In this document: one piece after another, positions 44,450-56,646 of the stretch
Position numbering within the stretch: position 1 is the first letter of the stretch
Layout of the letters: each line of letters begins with the position of its first letter
NCBI GenBank assembly: GCA_035771175.1
Contig: CM069605.1
Span: 21,344,288 to 21,408,287 of the forward strand
Length of the DNA: 64,000 bases
Source of the DNA: Paratinospora sagittata
Taxonomy: Eukaryota > Streptophyta > Magnoliopsida > Ranunculales > Menispermaceae
Direction: 5' to 3'
Translations under genes and position numbers: made by a program
The notes under the pieces: generated by a model
What the model was told of the DNA's origin: nothing
Database searches by the model: none
The model's input: the letters and a program-made list of their open reading frames with translations, nothing else

Positions 44450-46704
44450 TGATAAGTTTATAAAAAAGTGTATTTTTGTTCTTAAAAATAGTATTTTAGG
44501 TTAGAAAAATTAGGGAAATGTTAGAAATAGTTAAGAAAAATAACAATTAGGAGAAAATATAATTTTTTGTAATTTTAAGGCAATTTTAGGTATTTTTATT
44601 TAAGTCCTTAGTGAATTAGGATTGGAACTTATAGGAAAATTATGTTAATAAAATAAAGTGTCCAAATAGGTAAATAAAGATCCAAATTTAGGTTTTAAAA
44701 ATAAGTTCAAATAAATAGAAATAATATAAGCTAGTTAGGTTGAGTCAGAAGTTCATTATAATGTCAGTTCAAATAGAGAGTTGTTTAAGCTAAGTTGCAT
44801 CCTAGTGCATTTTAGGTTGAATTTCGTGTTAGAATAGGTTTATATATATGTTTTTAGGATTTTTTAATTTATTTGAATAGGTTATACACTTCCATTTAGG
44901 TTGACTTGATGAAATTATGATTTTTAGAGCCAGTTTTGCTTCAGTTAGTGATTTACGCTACCCCGGCCCACATAAAATTGTAAAACATGATAACAAAGGT
45001 CTCAAACTTGTTTTAATGGTTATAATAATTGTTCTCTAGTATTTTGAATCTTATTTTTAGGTTTTCATAGGTTGGAAATGTTCCGAGTTGCTTGAATGAG
45101 CTGAAGCTGTACGGATTTGTTCTGACGGAGATATACTGGATCATAGTTGCTGCAAAAGATTTCTTCTCAAAATTCTCACTATTCACTTCATATACCAATA
45201 TAAATATCTCAAAGATACCTTTCCAACAAGCCCAAGATCACCTGATTTCGAGTTCGTTTGCCCCAGTTCAGACTATTCCAGTATTTGCCCAATTATGAGA
45301 TGAATAAGGAGGGACGTTCCTATCTTTTAGGAGAGGAGTTTCCAGCACGTTTAAGGCCTTATTTGAAGCCCTATTGAAGATTTTTTAAGTTCAATGAAAC
45401 CCAAAAAAGACCAATGATACTATCTAATGAAACCCAAGATGCAGAAGCCCAAGAAGAAGAGATAAAACCTTCGAATCGCCATATCATCATGTTTATCCTT
45501 AGGAAGATTTTTCTCCAACTTAAGGGGCAGGAAATTTAGTTCCTTGATTTCTTTGAAGTGTAATTCTATATTAGATAAGGATTTAGATTTATTTGTTAAG
45601 AATCCAAGGGTCTTAGGATAGATTGTCACATATCCTACGGTAGTAAATAGTTGTAGATAAGCTAGAACTGGGAGGTCTTATGCCTATATAGAAGGTATGG
45701 GGGTGGCTTCAAATTCATCTCTCCTCCTACTAATTTTCATTCTAGTTTTGTTCTTGTGTTTGTGGGAGATCAAGGCCTTGGGTGTTTCTAGTCTGATCAA
45801 GGCCAAAGCATAGTGATAGTGCTTTGGGTCTTGATCGTTGTAAGTTTTTTTTTCTTTACTTAATAAAGTTCTGTTAAATTTTCAGTTTATATTTTTGTTT
45901 TTATTTCCTATGTCTTCTTCTTCTATTCTCCTACTCTTATCTTTTCCACCTTTCTTATTCTGTTTTAATTCTTTTATTTACTTCGCATGCCTTGTTTCTT
46001 TTCACATTGATCGTTTCTTCGCTTGCACTTTGATTTATTGTGTTTTAGATGTTCAAGAATAGTGATTTAATCTTAAATTTGTTTTTGTTTTCTTTGTTGT
46101 TTTTTTTGTGTGATTTTGTTCTTAGGTTTAGGTTTTTTTATTTTTAGTTTTCACTTGTTTTTATTTTGTTTTGATAATTTTAAGTTAAGGTTTTGTTAAA
46201 ACTAGTGCATAAAAGTGTCTTTTTTTAGGCTAGATTTGACTTAGAGGTACTATAACCAATTTTTATTTTTCAATTCTGTTTTGAGAATTAGTTAGGTTTT
46301 ATTGAAAAAGTTCAATTTCGTGATTTTTAGAATTTATTTAATATATATTTCAGATTTTTAAAGTTTAGGTCATATTAGGGTTTTCTTATGCGTTTTTAAG
46401 TTTTTAGGGTTTCTAGTTTGCTTGAAGGTGTTTTCTAGAGTGTTTTTATTTATTTTTAAGATTATTTACAAATCTGGTTTTAGTTTGTGCATGTCTCATA
46501 TTTATTTTTAGCAGTTTAATTAATTATTTTATTTGCTTTTTATATTGAACTTTTAGAAACAAATTCACTTTATTTTGGCTCGATAGTCCTATTTTAAGTT
46601 TATTAAATTTTAAGACTAGGATTTAAAAAGTGATTCCAATCCTGTGGGTTCGACCTTGGAAGTGCTACAATTTCCTTATACGCTTGCAAATATTCTGCAC
46701 AACA
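44450..46704 (+). repeat. F 3' LTR (2,255 bp)
   Basis: TGATAAGTTTATAAA...CTGCACAACA. Near the end it has CCTGTGGGTTCGACC and TACGCTTGCAAAT, the usual closing motifs of Athila-type LTRs. Tract-rich in T (about 45840-46560). The ORFs within are chance frames. Confidence 0.75.
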
Positions 46705-46861
46705 GTGGGCTTTGAGATAGCCGAACCACTCTAAATCGTTGTCTTTCATTAATTTTGTTTGCACTTTTATTCTTTTTTATCTTTGCCATTAAGTGTTGTT
46801 TAAGGTTTCACGAAAATCTGCTAAGTCCAATTCACCTCTTAGACTATAATCTGGCCGAACA
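46705..46861 (+). repeat. B3: tail of a Sirevirus-like LTR
   Basis: It aligns with the last part of B1 from GAACCACTCTAAATC to the end, here CTATAATCTGGCCGAACA. F sits directly on its left. Confidence 0.6.
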
Positions 46862-47591
46862 GGTTCTTTTTAACTCAGTAGCAATGGTCGTCCCAACTTA
46901 TTTCATGCAATGCTTCCAACTGCCAAAGTCTATCCTTATGAGCCTGAAGTCAAAGATGGCAGAATTCTAGTGGAAGAATTCAAAATTCGGGAAAGGACTC
47001 CATTGGTGCAAATGAGAAGAATTAGAAGATCATAAGATGCTAAGTGGTCTTAGCTTTTGGAATTTAAGAAACTTTAATATGGCCTTGTTAGCCAAACAAG
47101 GTTGGAGGATCATATCTAATCCATCATCCTTACTAGCAAGATTCCTCATAGCTAAATAATTCAAAAACGACAATTTCTTATCTGCTCACCTAGGCAATCA
47201 CCCCTCTTGTAGATGGAGAAGCTTACTACTTGGGATATAGATTTTTAATCAGGGCCTACGGTGAAGGATTGGTATTGGAGCGTCAATTGATATTTGGACA
47301 AACCCATGGGTCCTAGGCCTCACACTTTAAGGTCTGGTCTCTCAAAAAAGGTGAGATCCAAAGTAGCACAGTTCATCTACCCAATTACCAAACAATAAAA
47401 TATGGGACTATTAAGAAGAAATTTCTACCTAGAAGGCAGAGCTATCACTCGGCAATTTCCATCAGCAAATCTGGATTGGAGGATAAATTAGTTGGCACTA
47501 CAACCATCAAGACTATATACGATGAAATCTGGGTATCAGTTAGCTCAATACTTAGCTTCCAACGGATACTTCAAAAACCAACCCAAAGGGT
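46862..47591 (+). pseudogene. L1-type LINE ORF2 fragment (C-terminal to reverse transcriptase)
   Basis: The translated blocks PTYFMQCFQLPKSI, SGLSFWNLRNFNMALLAKQG, WRIISNPSSLLARFLIAK and IGIGASIDIWTNPW match the conserved region after the RT of plant L1 elements, where the protein runs into a zinc finger and RNase H-like domain. At least one stop stands where relatives have Trp-Trp (F*WKN), and several more follow, with frame changes. It is cut by LTR G at 47592; both LINE ends are missing. Confidence 0.75.
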
Positions 47592-48020
47592 TGTTGGCCC
47601 AGATACACGTCCAAGAGGGGAGTGAATTGGACGGTTGCAAGTTTTTCTACGTTTCAAAACAAAGTATAGAATATTTAAAGAACAAGTAAATGCAAAGGCA
47701 AGAGAAGGAACACAGTGATTTAATGTGGTTCGGCAACATTCGCCTATGTCCACGACTTAGTCGCCCTTGACCAAGATTTTCCAAACCCAACCACTAATGG
47801 ATCCTACTTCATGGGTGAGGATCAAAACTAATTGCAAGACTACTCACTTCTAGGTGTGAGAGCAACCTCTGCCGAGCCTAAGCACTCCGCTCACAGCTCA
47901 CCAGTGATACGCAAATCACTTGTTACAAATACAGTTATACAACAAATATGAGAGTAAAATGTAAAACAAGAACAAGTAGCTTGAAGAAGTTCTTTTTACC
48001 AAGAACTCTTCTACTTACAA
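47592..48020 (-). repeat. G: partial Sirevirus-like LTR end
   Basis: The plus strand starts TGTTGGCCCAGATACACG, then TCCAAGAGGGGAGTGAATTG, the reverse complement of the B-type LTR end. Only about 430 bases are present before a second LTR end begins. No coding region. Confidence 0.6.
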
Positions 48021-48269
48021 TTGGCCCAGGTATGTCCAAGAGGGGGGGGGGTGAATTGGACACTAAGACAGTTTTATGAAAAACTTAAGACAATGGCAAA
48101 AATGAAGATGCAGAAAGTAAATAGATTGGCACAAGCACTTTGTAGTGGTTCAGCTATATGCCTACATCTACTACCTAACCTCCTTAGTTAGGATTTTCTA
48201 ACCTTCACTAACCGACTCTCTTCCAGGTGAGAATCAAACCTTTACAACTTCTCAATTTACCAGGCTTGA

Positions 48270-48410
48270 GAACAACTTTACACCTCTAGATTTGTAGGCT
48301 AGAGATTACCTATGCTTTCTCAATTTTCAGGCTAGAGAACTACGTATGCTTTCTCGATTTTCAGGCTAGAGAACTACCTATACTCTCACTTTCATGGGTA
48401 GGAGTAAACC
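48270..48410 (-). repeat. Minisatellite near the H LTR end
   Basis: About three 40-bp units like CTTTCTCAATTTTCAGGCTA with GAGAACTACCTATG. It occupies the same place relative to the LTR end as the B1/B2 minisatellite. Confidence 0.6.
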
Positions 48411-49691
48411 ACTATCCTAACTCAAGAATAAACAGATTTTTTTGCAGTTGGTGTAACTACAGTTACAAAGCTCGATACAGTTACAAAGATACAAAATTAA
48501 AGCACAACTGTATCCTATGAACTTTCACTCAAATTCCTCCTTCAGCAATGACTAATATGAGATTTAAAACGTGCTGAAAAATTCAAGTAAAATAGTTCAA
48601 AGATTTCTTTTCAAACAGATTTTCAGAAATGATAGAGTATAAGCACAATGAAAATCTTTTGCATAGAAAGTGATCTCAAATACTTTTGATACTGAATTGC
48701 TCTTTTAAAATTCCACTAACTTTCAAAAGTTTTGACATAGTGATTCTTTCTGTGTATTTTACTAATTTAAAAATCACATATTTATAGACTTGATGTTAAA
48801 GTCGTTGCACACTTAGATTTGAAATTTGAATTTGAACGTTTAGTTAAAACGACTCTAATCTTTCACTAAAATGGTAATCTTGATTTATGAAAACATTATG
48901 GTTTAATTCAGTATACATGAATGAGGAAAATCTTTGAAACCACGATTCATGTATCTAAAATGTCAGCAGCAGATATGTTAGTCACCTTTTAAGATTTTTG
49001 ACAGAGTTGTAGGAGCTTCTAGACGCACACAATGTCAAAAATTGGGTTTTAGCTGACTTTATTCTATGAGTGCGTTGATGGAATGTCAGCGTTCTAATGC
49101 TCAATATAATATTTAAAATCCAGAACTTGTAAGGGCACTAACACGCATGTAGCACCTGACGTTTTAAAACATTTCAAATCCAAAAAGTTAACAGTGTGTA
49201 GACACACAGTCAGCGTTCTGATACATCATCATGTCAATTCTGTTAGGGCGCTCCAACACGAGTAGGGACTTGACATAATCTAACCATACGCTTTCAGCAT
49301 CCTAATTAGGCTATCAGTATCCCGATGGAACACCGAGAAAACTGAGTTCTTTTGCGATTTAATACTTTGATAAAAACTCGATTAGAACATGATAAAACTT
49401 TGATAGATTTGAATGAAACTGGTCATTGAAAAATTCAAAAAAACTAATTGAAAAATCCATCAAAGATAAATTGATCAAAAACCATTTTCTTGATGAGAAA
49501 AACATTGAAGATCACGCAAATGATAATCAAAATTTGCTGAGGACTTTTGAGTAAAAGTTATACATTTCTTGAGACTTGATCTCAATTACTCTATCTTTAA
49601 TGATTTCAATGTTGATTGATTTTGATCTTTTGATGTTGACTGAAACACTTAAACAAGATCATTAGATGAATAAGGTGAGAAGTTTGGAATC

Positions 49692-49733
49692 ATCAAAACA
49701 CTTGCATCATGGATCAAAACACTTGCATCATGG
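49692..49733. repeat. 21-bp perfect tandem duplication
   Basis: Two copies of a unit that begins ATCAAAACACTTGCATC and ends ATGG, 17 bases from the LTR start on the minus strand. Confidence 0.85.
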
Positions 49734-49750
49734 GGTTCCTTGAGATAACA

Positions 49751-50045
49751 ATCTCCTATTTTTCTATGATTTCAAACACTTATAATACCTTTTGGCTAAG
49801 TGACACATTAGTTATATAATTTGCATCATGATCACATTAGCATAGAACAAAGATACAAAATTTGTATTTCATTTAAGACCAGTAACATCATGACAAATAG
49901 ATACACAAAATCATAACCAAGGTTCATTCATATACACAAAGAGATACAAATTGATACATGTCTAGTCTATCTCCCCCTAAATTCATGCACTTCTTCTTTT
50001 TCTAAGTACATATTTTTCTCCCCCTTTTGAAAATATCAAAAAAGT
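49751..50045 (-). other. H 3' untranslated region with polypurine tracts
   Basis: Minus-strand tracts AAAAGGGGGAGAAAAATATG (about 50030), TTTAGGGGGAGATAG (about 49980) and ATAGGAGA next to the LTR. Repeated GGGGGAGA tracts are characteristic of Sireviruses. Confidence 0.6.
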
Positions 50046-52417
50046 AGAAGCTAACTCAACACTTCTTCTTCATTTCTTCTTCCCTTTTCCCTTGTTCTTT
50101 TCCTTTTCCTTTTCTTTCCCTTTTCTTTGTCCACTGTAATTTCTCATGAAATTAGCGAATGAAGTTTTTGAAGGCATCTCATAGTCAAAGGGGTTAAGTG
50201 GATCAGGCTTTGAGAAGGATCCCTTGTTTCGTTCAGCAAAGCCACTGAGGAAAGGTGAGGATGACTTGGGTCCAACATGCTCAGGTCTCATAGAAGCTCT
50301 AGGTGGTGGTATTTTGAAAACATCTTCTTCTCCTTCAGGAGGTGTCATACACCTAACAACTTGAGTAACTGGTGCGGGTTCTAGAGCATTGTCATCAGGC
50401 TCTAGAAGTAATCCTTCTGGCAGATCAGGCTGTTCACTTTGCATTCTTCGCCTTGTGAAAGCTGGTGCTCTAGGTGGCCTTGGAACTCTAATTCCTCTTC
50501 CCTAAGAAGTTCAAACAACATGATGGACCCTCTCATGTGCTAGACAAAGAACTAGACTGAGGAACGAAGTCTTTTAGATATGATCTTAAACATCTCCTCT
50601 ATGAAATATATCACTCCTTCCATCTTATCTGTTGCCCTGGTGACAGTGAATGACAAATCTAGAATTGTGGAAGACAGGAAAGGAATCCTACTTTCCATTG
50701 ATGTCATCTTCTCCTTTACTTGATCAACTAATACCATAAGATTTTCTAATTTTCTTCCATTAATGTTAATAGGACCAGAAGCATGTGATGAGGTCTTCAA
50801 ATTCATAATTTCCTCAAGAACAGGACCAAGATTTGTAGTGAGAGCTAGGGTTGAACATGAAGCACTTAGTTGAGAGATTGCATCTAACACAAGCTGCAAA
50901 TCAAGTTGACTCATTGTGTTGCTAGAAGGTACATTGATCAAATCTCTCAGACTGGAAACATCTTCAGACAATTTCTTTAAAACTTTTTTGTCCAATCCAT
51001 CTTGATTTCTATTCTTAGGGGATAATTGGGTCAATTGCTTTAAGCTGACAACTTCTTCAAAGATTAACTTCATCTGCTCATGTTGTTGTGGCCGAGGTAG
51101 AGGTTAGGATAGAGGACTAGGGTTCTTGGGTGTTAATGAGCTAGTGAAAGCTTTGATAAAGGTTTTAATACCTTTCAGCTCCTCCTCAATCTCCTTAAAT
51201 TGATTAGCATTAGGATGGGTTGAACTTGTGGATGGCAGATTGGTTCTCATTTCTTCAAATTGATTTTGCATTGTTACCATCAATCCGCCAAGCTTCTCGA
51301 ACACCTGAACTAGTCCACCAGTGCATCTTTTATTCTCTTCAAACTCAAAACTTTTTTGATCTTGCAGCAATTGCTTCACTTCTTTAATCATTGCAGATCT
51401 TTGTTGTTCCCGAGCTCCTTGATTCTTCTCAGCAAATTTTCTTCATCAATTGTGGTAGCAATGGTCTGATATTGTTGAGGTGGTGATGAGTATCCACCTT
51501 AATCAGCAAAATGATCAAACCTTTCTTCTTCTTACTACACTTGTTGTTCATCCTTCTCATGAACATGTTAGGGAACAAAGGCTGCTTCATTCAATTCTTC
51601 TTCTTCTATTTTGTTATGGGGTTCCTCTTCCATTGGGATGTCCCCTCTAAGTGGTAGCTTTAAAGCTATTTTTTCTGAATTAGCTATCACTTCTTCTTCT
51701 TTTATGAGATCCTCTTCATCAACGATTTTTTCTCATTCATTGTAGACAAAAGGTGTTGGCTCTACACCTTGAGGAGTTGCCTCTTTGTGAAACCATCTTC
51801 TTAGCGAGGAACATAGACATACTTCATCAATTTTACAGATGTATGTCTTATGCAGTTGTATATGTCTACTTATTATACTTCTTCTTCTTCCATATCAATA
51901 CCACTATTCTCAAATAGAGTTGTAAGATACATGCCAAAGGGGACTCCTTCTCCCCTACTGATGATAGTATCTATGACATGAAGTAGGAGGTATGACAAGT
52001 TAATCTTTTTTTTCTAGAGGACACACCACACTAGATACAGATTAATGTCATTCATAATTCCTCTACTTCCTGCTCTAGGTTGGATGATGTGGGAGATGAT
52101 GTTGTGGAGTATCCTAGGAATGAGCTCAAAGGTTTTATTTGATAATTTCTTGTCAACTGATTTGTGAGCTTTCTTTCTAGACACAAAGAACCTGAGCATC
52201 ATCAACATTAGGTAGAAATAGTTCTCTATGAGGAACTGAGGAGAAATTTCTACTGGCTTTCCCTTAACTATAGACATTCTCACCATTCCAGATTTGGGTT
52301 TCTTCTGGATATTCTAATAGAACTCCTTGACTAGATTTGGGTACCACTTATTCTTGTATGTTAAGAATTTGGTCCACCTTCGGAAGTCAAATAAAGGTTG
52401 CACATTAAGATGTGCTT
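50046..52417 (-). pseudogene. H env-like ORF (plant retroelement type), truncated by J
   Basis: Minus strand. 52286-52014 (EISPQFLIENYFYLMLMMLR, FELIPRILHNIISHI, NDINLYLVWCVL) resembles the 'putative plant transposon protein' domain of Sirevirus and Athila third ORFs. 51391-50552 is one frame with a single stop; it is rich in coiled-coil heptads (FEEVVSLKQL, LKKLSEDVSSLRDLI, MEGVIYFIEEMFKII). After a frameshift, 50444-50070 is Pro/Ser-rich and ends in a Lys/Glu/Gly run (EKEKNKGKGKKK). I see no signal peptide or clear membrane segment. The upstream part is displaced by J. Confidence 0.6.
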
Positions 52418-53740
52418 TGTGTTCGTGAATTTATTGCGAGCACACGACAATCAAGTTATAATACACCGACAGTGAGTCAGGTTATCGTATCCACAGGGAC
52501 AGTTTACTTTACCAACTACCATTTTCATTAATTTCTAACTTTATCTAGCTAATTAAATGGTAGAGTTTTAATAATTAAAAGGATATTAAAATTCAAATCA
52601 AACGAATAGAATATGGGAGATATCAAATATATATGAGAATATCTAGAGACTTGACTTCACCTAACTTTCAATCATATAACTTAGACACGCTTATTATCAA
52701 ATCAATTTCCTAGTCTAGAGGTCAAAATCCGCACATCTCTAATTCCCTCTCTCGAGTGTCGAATTAGAACGTATCATCAAGAACAGGATTCGATCTCTCG
52801 ATAAAACCCTAATTCTCAATAACCCATTAAGTTTCGTGATTTTCCTACAACCTCATGAAACCTTGTAAAACTCTAGATTCTACAACTATTTAATTTCATA
52901 ATTCTCCTTATCAAACCTAGAAAGCCCTCTCTCGAGTGTCGCCTTCCAAGTCTAGGTTCATTCAATTTATGGCTAATAAACCAAAAGCATTAAGTGCATG
53001 GAATCATAAATAAACTATGGAGATTTCATTAACAAAAAGCTAAATCTAAAATTAAACCATGATGTTCAGGTTAGAATCCATGTCCTCTCTAGAACAATAG
53101 ATTAGTTCATTCTTTGAATGATCATAACACAAAACATGGAGAAAAACTCTAAAGTAAACATGAATAGTAAACTGGAAATATTAGAACTTGAATCTTCTCT
53201 TGTTTCCAAGTTGAATCCTTGCCTTCCTCTCAATCCAGCCGTCTTGTTCTATCTCTCTTGTGTGTTCCACTCGAAAAGCCCTAAAATTTGATATATTGTA
53301 TGACCCCCGTTGTCCATCCGAAATCGGGATAGCACCCGCGGTGCTGCGTTAACTTTTATCGGCGCCTAGTCCCTCATCATTTTAGCACATTTCAGCGCCA
53401 CGGCCCCCAGAACCTCAACTGTTGCGCTTGATTCGTCGACTTAGCCAATTTTTGCCTCTTTTCTGCTTAGGTTTTTCATTCTTCTCCTTTGCCACTTCTT
53501 GTACATGTTCTTCTCATCCAAATCCATGACTAATGCATCAAAACACCTACAAGACAAAGCAGATTAAATTAATAACTCACTCAAATATAAACTAAATCAG
53601 ATTTATTAACTAATCAACTAAAATAATGCATAAAAACCAAATTAATCCTAAACTAACATAAACCTATCAAACTAATGCATGAACTATCCTAAAATACACC
53701 TAAAACATGCTCTAAAACCTATCTAAATATGCAACTATCA
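52418..53740 (-). repeat. J 3' LTR (about 1,323 bp)
   Basis: It is close to solo LTR M (inverted) over its length, from GTTATAATACACCGACAGTG to GCAACTATCA. The left edge is set by the TGTGTTCG start and is uncertain by a few bases. The GC-rich cluster is at about 53330-53415; TATATTGTATG at about 53293. Confidence 0.8.
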
Positions 53741-55461
53741 AATACCCCCAAACTTAAGACTTTGATCGTCCCGAGCAAAGGGAAAAAAAAAATAAAACTC
53801 ATGATTATCGCAACAATTCTAAAGTCACAAACTCGCACAAATAAAGACTTAGCTCAACGTTATAAACACATACATGGCCTCCAAGATCACACCAAAAGAA
53901 TATTCATTTCTAGGAAGAATTTCAAGAGTACATTGTTGTCTAGAATTTCAACCCAACTCTAACCGAGTTTCACCTTTGATTCTTACGGACATAAGTGCAC
54001 AGCTAATGTCATCAAAGTAATCATGCAAGTCATGAACAAGTGCAAGCAAGTGTTAAGTGTAGGATCTCAAACTATATAATTTAGGTTGGAACTCCATAGG
54101 CAAATCTTTCACATCACTCTCCACTAATGTAGATCACACACCATTCAAAATCAATAGGTCTTTCATAGGTTTTAATGTAAGGCTTAGGTTCAAAGGTAGG
54201 AAGAATAGAAACATTATAGCTCAAAACACCCTAAACACTTTGATCAATTACTAACATCCACTACATTGCATTTGAAACCAAAACCTCTTTTCAACACATA
54301 TATCTCTCAAATATTCTCATTCTTTTGTTTGCTTTTTATCATCATTCACTTTTCTTTTATAGAATGCTACACCCCCAAACTTAGTTCTTTTTCACACATA
54401 GATGTAACACCCTTTGCTTCTCTTTTTCATCTTATTTTCTTTTTCTTTTCATTTCTTTCAATACAATTCATAAGCAAACTTACTAAAAATTTCTTCTTTA
54501 TCACCCTTTTTTCATCTTTTTCATACCCCATTGTTCTTCTTTCCAAATAATAACACTCCAACATGATCAAAGTGTATGAGATACATATGTTGCAAAATAG
54601 GGAATTTAAACATGACAAGCTCAAAATTCATGATGCATAGGTAACAAAGAAAGAGATATTCCTGTCAAAATGGGAACTATGGATATAATAGAGAATAGGG
54701 AGGCTATTTGGCTCAAGCTTTTCCAAACATGACCTGAATCATTCTCCTCATTATGTGTTTTCTAGGATTTCACCTCGAGTGGTGATCAAACTTATTCTAT
54801 AATCCCTAGAGATCTAAGATATGACTTAGCAAGCAAAGGTCCATTTCAAACAATCTTAATCTAATGATCAAACCTATGTACAAATGGTTAAGTCTCTCCA
54901 ACAATTTCCAGCAAAAAGTTGGATCAAGCACACAGACATGTAGGTACTATTTACATTCCCCTATAGTTTCATATCTCTAAAGTGTTCTCATGTCATTGGC
55001 CAACCATAAGTAAGTCTAAAGTTGTACAAGAATGTGACTATCTAGCCTACACCAATGCATAATCAACTACCATACCATGACCAAAAATTCAAAACTCTCC
55101 CTTCAGACTTAAAACAAGCATTGTCCTCAATACAAGAATTATCAAAGAAGTAGTAGGAAAAATAGAAACATAGAGGCGATAAAAGAGTTTAAAAAAACCC
55201 TTGAATCCAAATGGGTGAAGATGGCACATGATGCACGTTATTCGTCTCCCCAAAATGCTCCAAAACGACCCCTAAACTTGCTTTAGAACCTGAAAAGGGT
55301 AAGGGAAAAAAATCTATCAAGGTACGAATTCAAAGCCTATACTACAATGACTAAAAATAAATAAATGAATAACTAAATAAATCAAGCATAAATTGATCGG
55401 TTTCCTCCCATCCAGCGCCTGGTTTAGAGTCGTCAGCCCGACTTTGCTTCATAATGCCGCT
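53741..55461 (-). repeat. J 3' untranslated region
   Basis: Aligns with N 22558-24319. CCCCCAAACTT copies at 53744 and 54373, with a decayed one at 55268. Pyrimidine-rich. No genes. Confidence 0.75.
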
Positions 55462-56289
55462 TCATGGTTCCCCAAGTGTGATGTGTTCCTCATACCGCTC
55501 CGCTTGGCTAAAATAATGCTTCAGTCGTTGACCATTTACGAGAAAACATGCACCATCTCCATTTTGTAGCTCCACCGCACCGTAAGGAAAGGCTTTAGCA
55601 ATAGTAAATTGTCCACTCCATCTAGATTTAAGCTTGCCCGGAAACAACTTTAGCCTGGAGTTGAATAAGAGAACTTGTTGCCCCGGTTCGAAGTCTTTCT
55701 TCACAATGTACTTGTCATGCCATTTCTTGTTTCGCTCCTTGTAGATCTTGGCATTTTCATAAGCATCATTTCGAAACTCTTCCATTTCCATGAGCTGGAG
55801 CAATCGTTGATTTCTGGAAGCCTTCAAGTCATAGTTCAATTTCTTAACCGCCCAATAAGCTTTATGCTCCAACTCTACCGGTACGCGACATGACTTCAAT
55901 GCAGTCCAGTATGCTCACAAAGCATGATCCAATTTCATTGCCCAATCCTTCCTATAAACATTTACCGTCTTCTCCAAGATTTGCTTGATTTCTCGATTGC
56001 TTATTTTGGTTTGGCCATTCGTTTGTGGGTGATATGCAAGTGTGACTTATGTTTCACCCCGTACTTGGCAAGGAGAGCATTAAATGACTTGTTACAAAAA
56101 TGAGTGCCCTCATCACTAATGATAGCCCAAGAAGTGCCAAATCTTGTAAAGATATGCTTGTGTAAGAACTTCAATACTACCTTGGCATCATTCGTTTTTG
56201 TAGCTGTGGCTTCAACCCACTTGGACACAGTCCACGGAAAAAAGTATGTATATCTTGCCGAAAGAGGAGGGAAAAGGTCCCATAAAATC
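55462..56289 (-). pseudogene. J integrase
   Basis: From the K junction: [50 protein letters not shown] (second Asp), then after a one-base shift [17 protein letters not shown], where the catalytic Glu is Lys (codon 56005-56007). A deletion at about 55895 removes the [13 protein letters not shown] region. The C-terminal frame 55899-55462 is intact: [36 protein letters not shown] and QRLKHYFSQAERYEEH, ending LGEP. Confidence 0.87.
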
Positions 56290-56413
56290 TGTGACGCCCC
56301 AAAAATTATTTCATCTAGCCCATTGCCCAATTATATTTTGCCCAAACTCTATGTGTTTGCCTTGATATGTTTAGTGTTTGTTTAATGTTTATATATTTGA
56401 TGCTAGATAATGT

Positions 56414-56421
56414 ATATAAAT
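56414..56421 (+). promoter_or_regulatory. Possible TATA box in the K LTR
   Basis: TATATAAATA stands in AT-rich sequence. Weak evidence: no pyrimidine leader follows, and the repeats lie downstream. Confidence 0.25.
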
Positions 56422-56646
56422 ATGTGCATTATAAATTGTATATGGGTCATGTTAAATTAAAGTATAATGCGTGTTTTATTATTTATGCATGGGCCCATTA
56501 AACCATAAATTGATATGGGTTAGGATTGATTGAATAAAAGGATAGATGAGAATGAAAATTTGGTATATTAAATGGATTGGACATTTAAAATACATGGAAG
56601 CATGAGATTGGTTAAAGTACATGTGGTTGGTATGGGTAGTATGAGA

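Larger units (their letters stand above)
42189..46704 (+). mobile_element. F: Athila-type element, 3' part
   Basis: Plus-strand RNase H, integrase remnant, untranslated region and 3' LTR; everything upstream was separated by C. Its LTR (2,255 bp, starting TGATAAGTTTATAAAAAAG) differs from those of A/N/J/M and O, so it is a third Athila subfamily. Confidence 0.8.
48021..49750 (-). repeat. H: Sirevirus-like 3' LTR
   Basis: On the minus strand it starts TGTTATCTCAAGG after ATAGGAGA, has TGATGATTCCAAAC as B has TGATGATTACAAAC at the same offset, and ends at CACCCCCCCCCCTCTTGGAC...CTGGGCCAA. The terminal CAACA is altered. A 21-bp duplication is present near the start (49692-49733). Confidence 0.65.
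52418..56289 (-). mobile_element. J: Athila-type element, 3' part
   Basis: Minus strand: integrase (from the first catalytic Asp), untranslated region, 3' LTR. K inserted at 56290 directly beside that Asp codon. The remaining upstream part of J must lie beyond the window. Confidence 0.82.
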
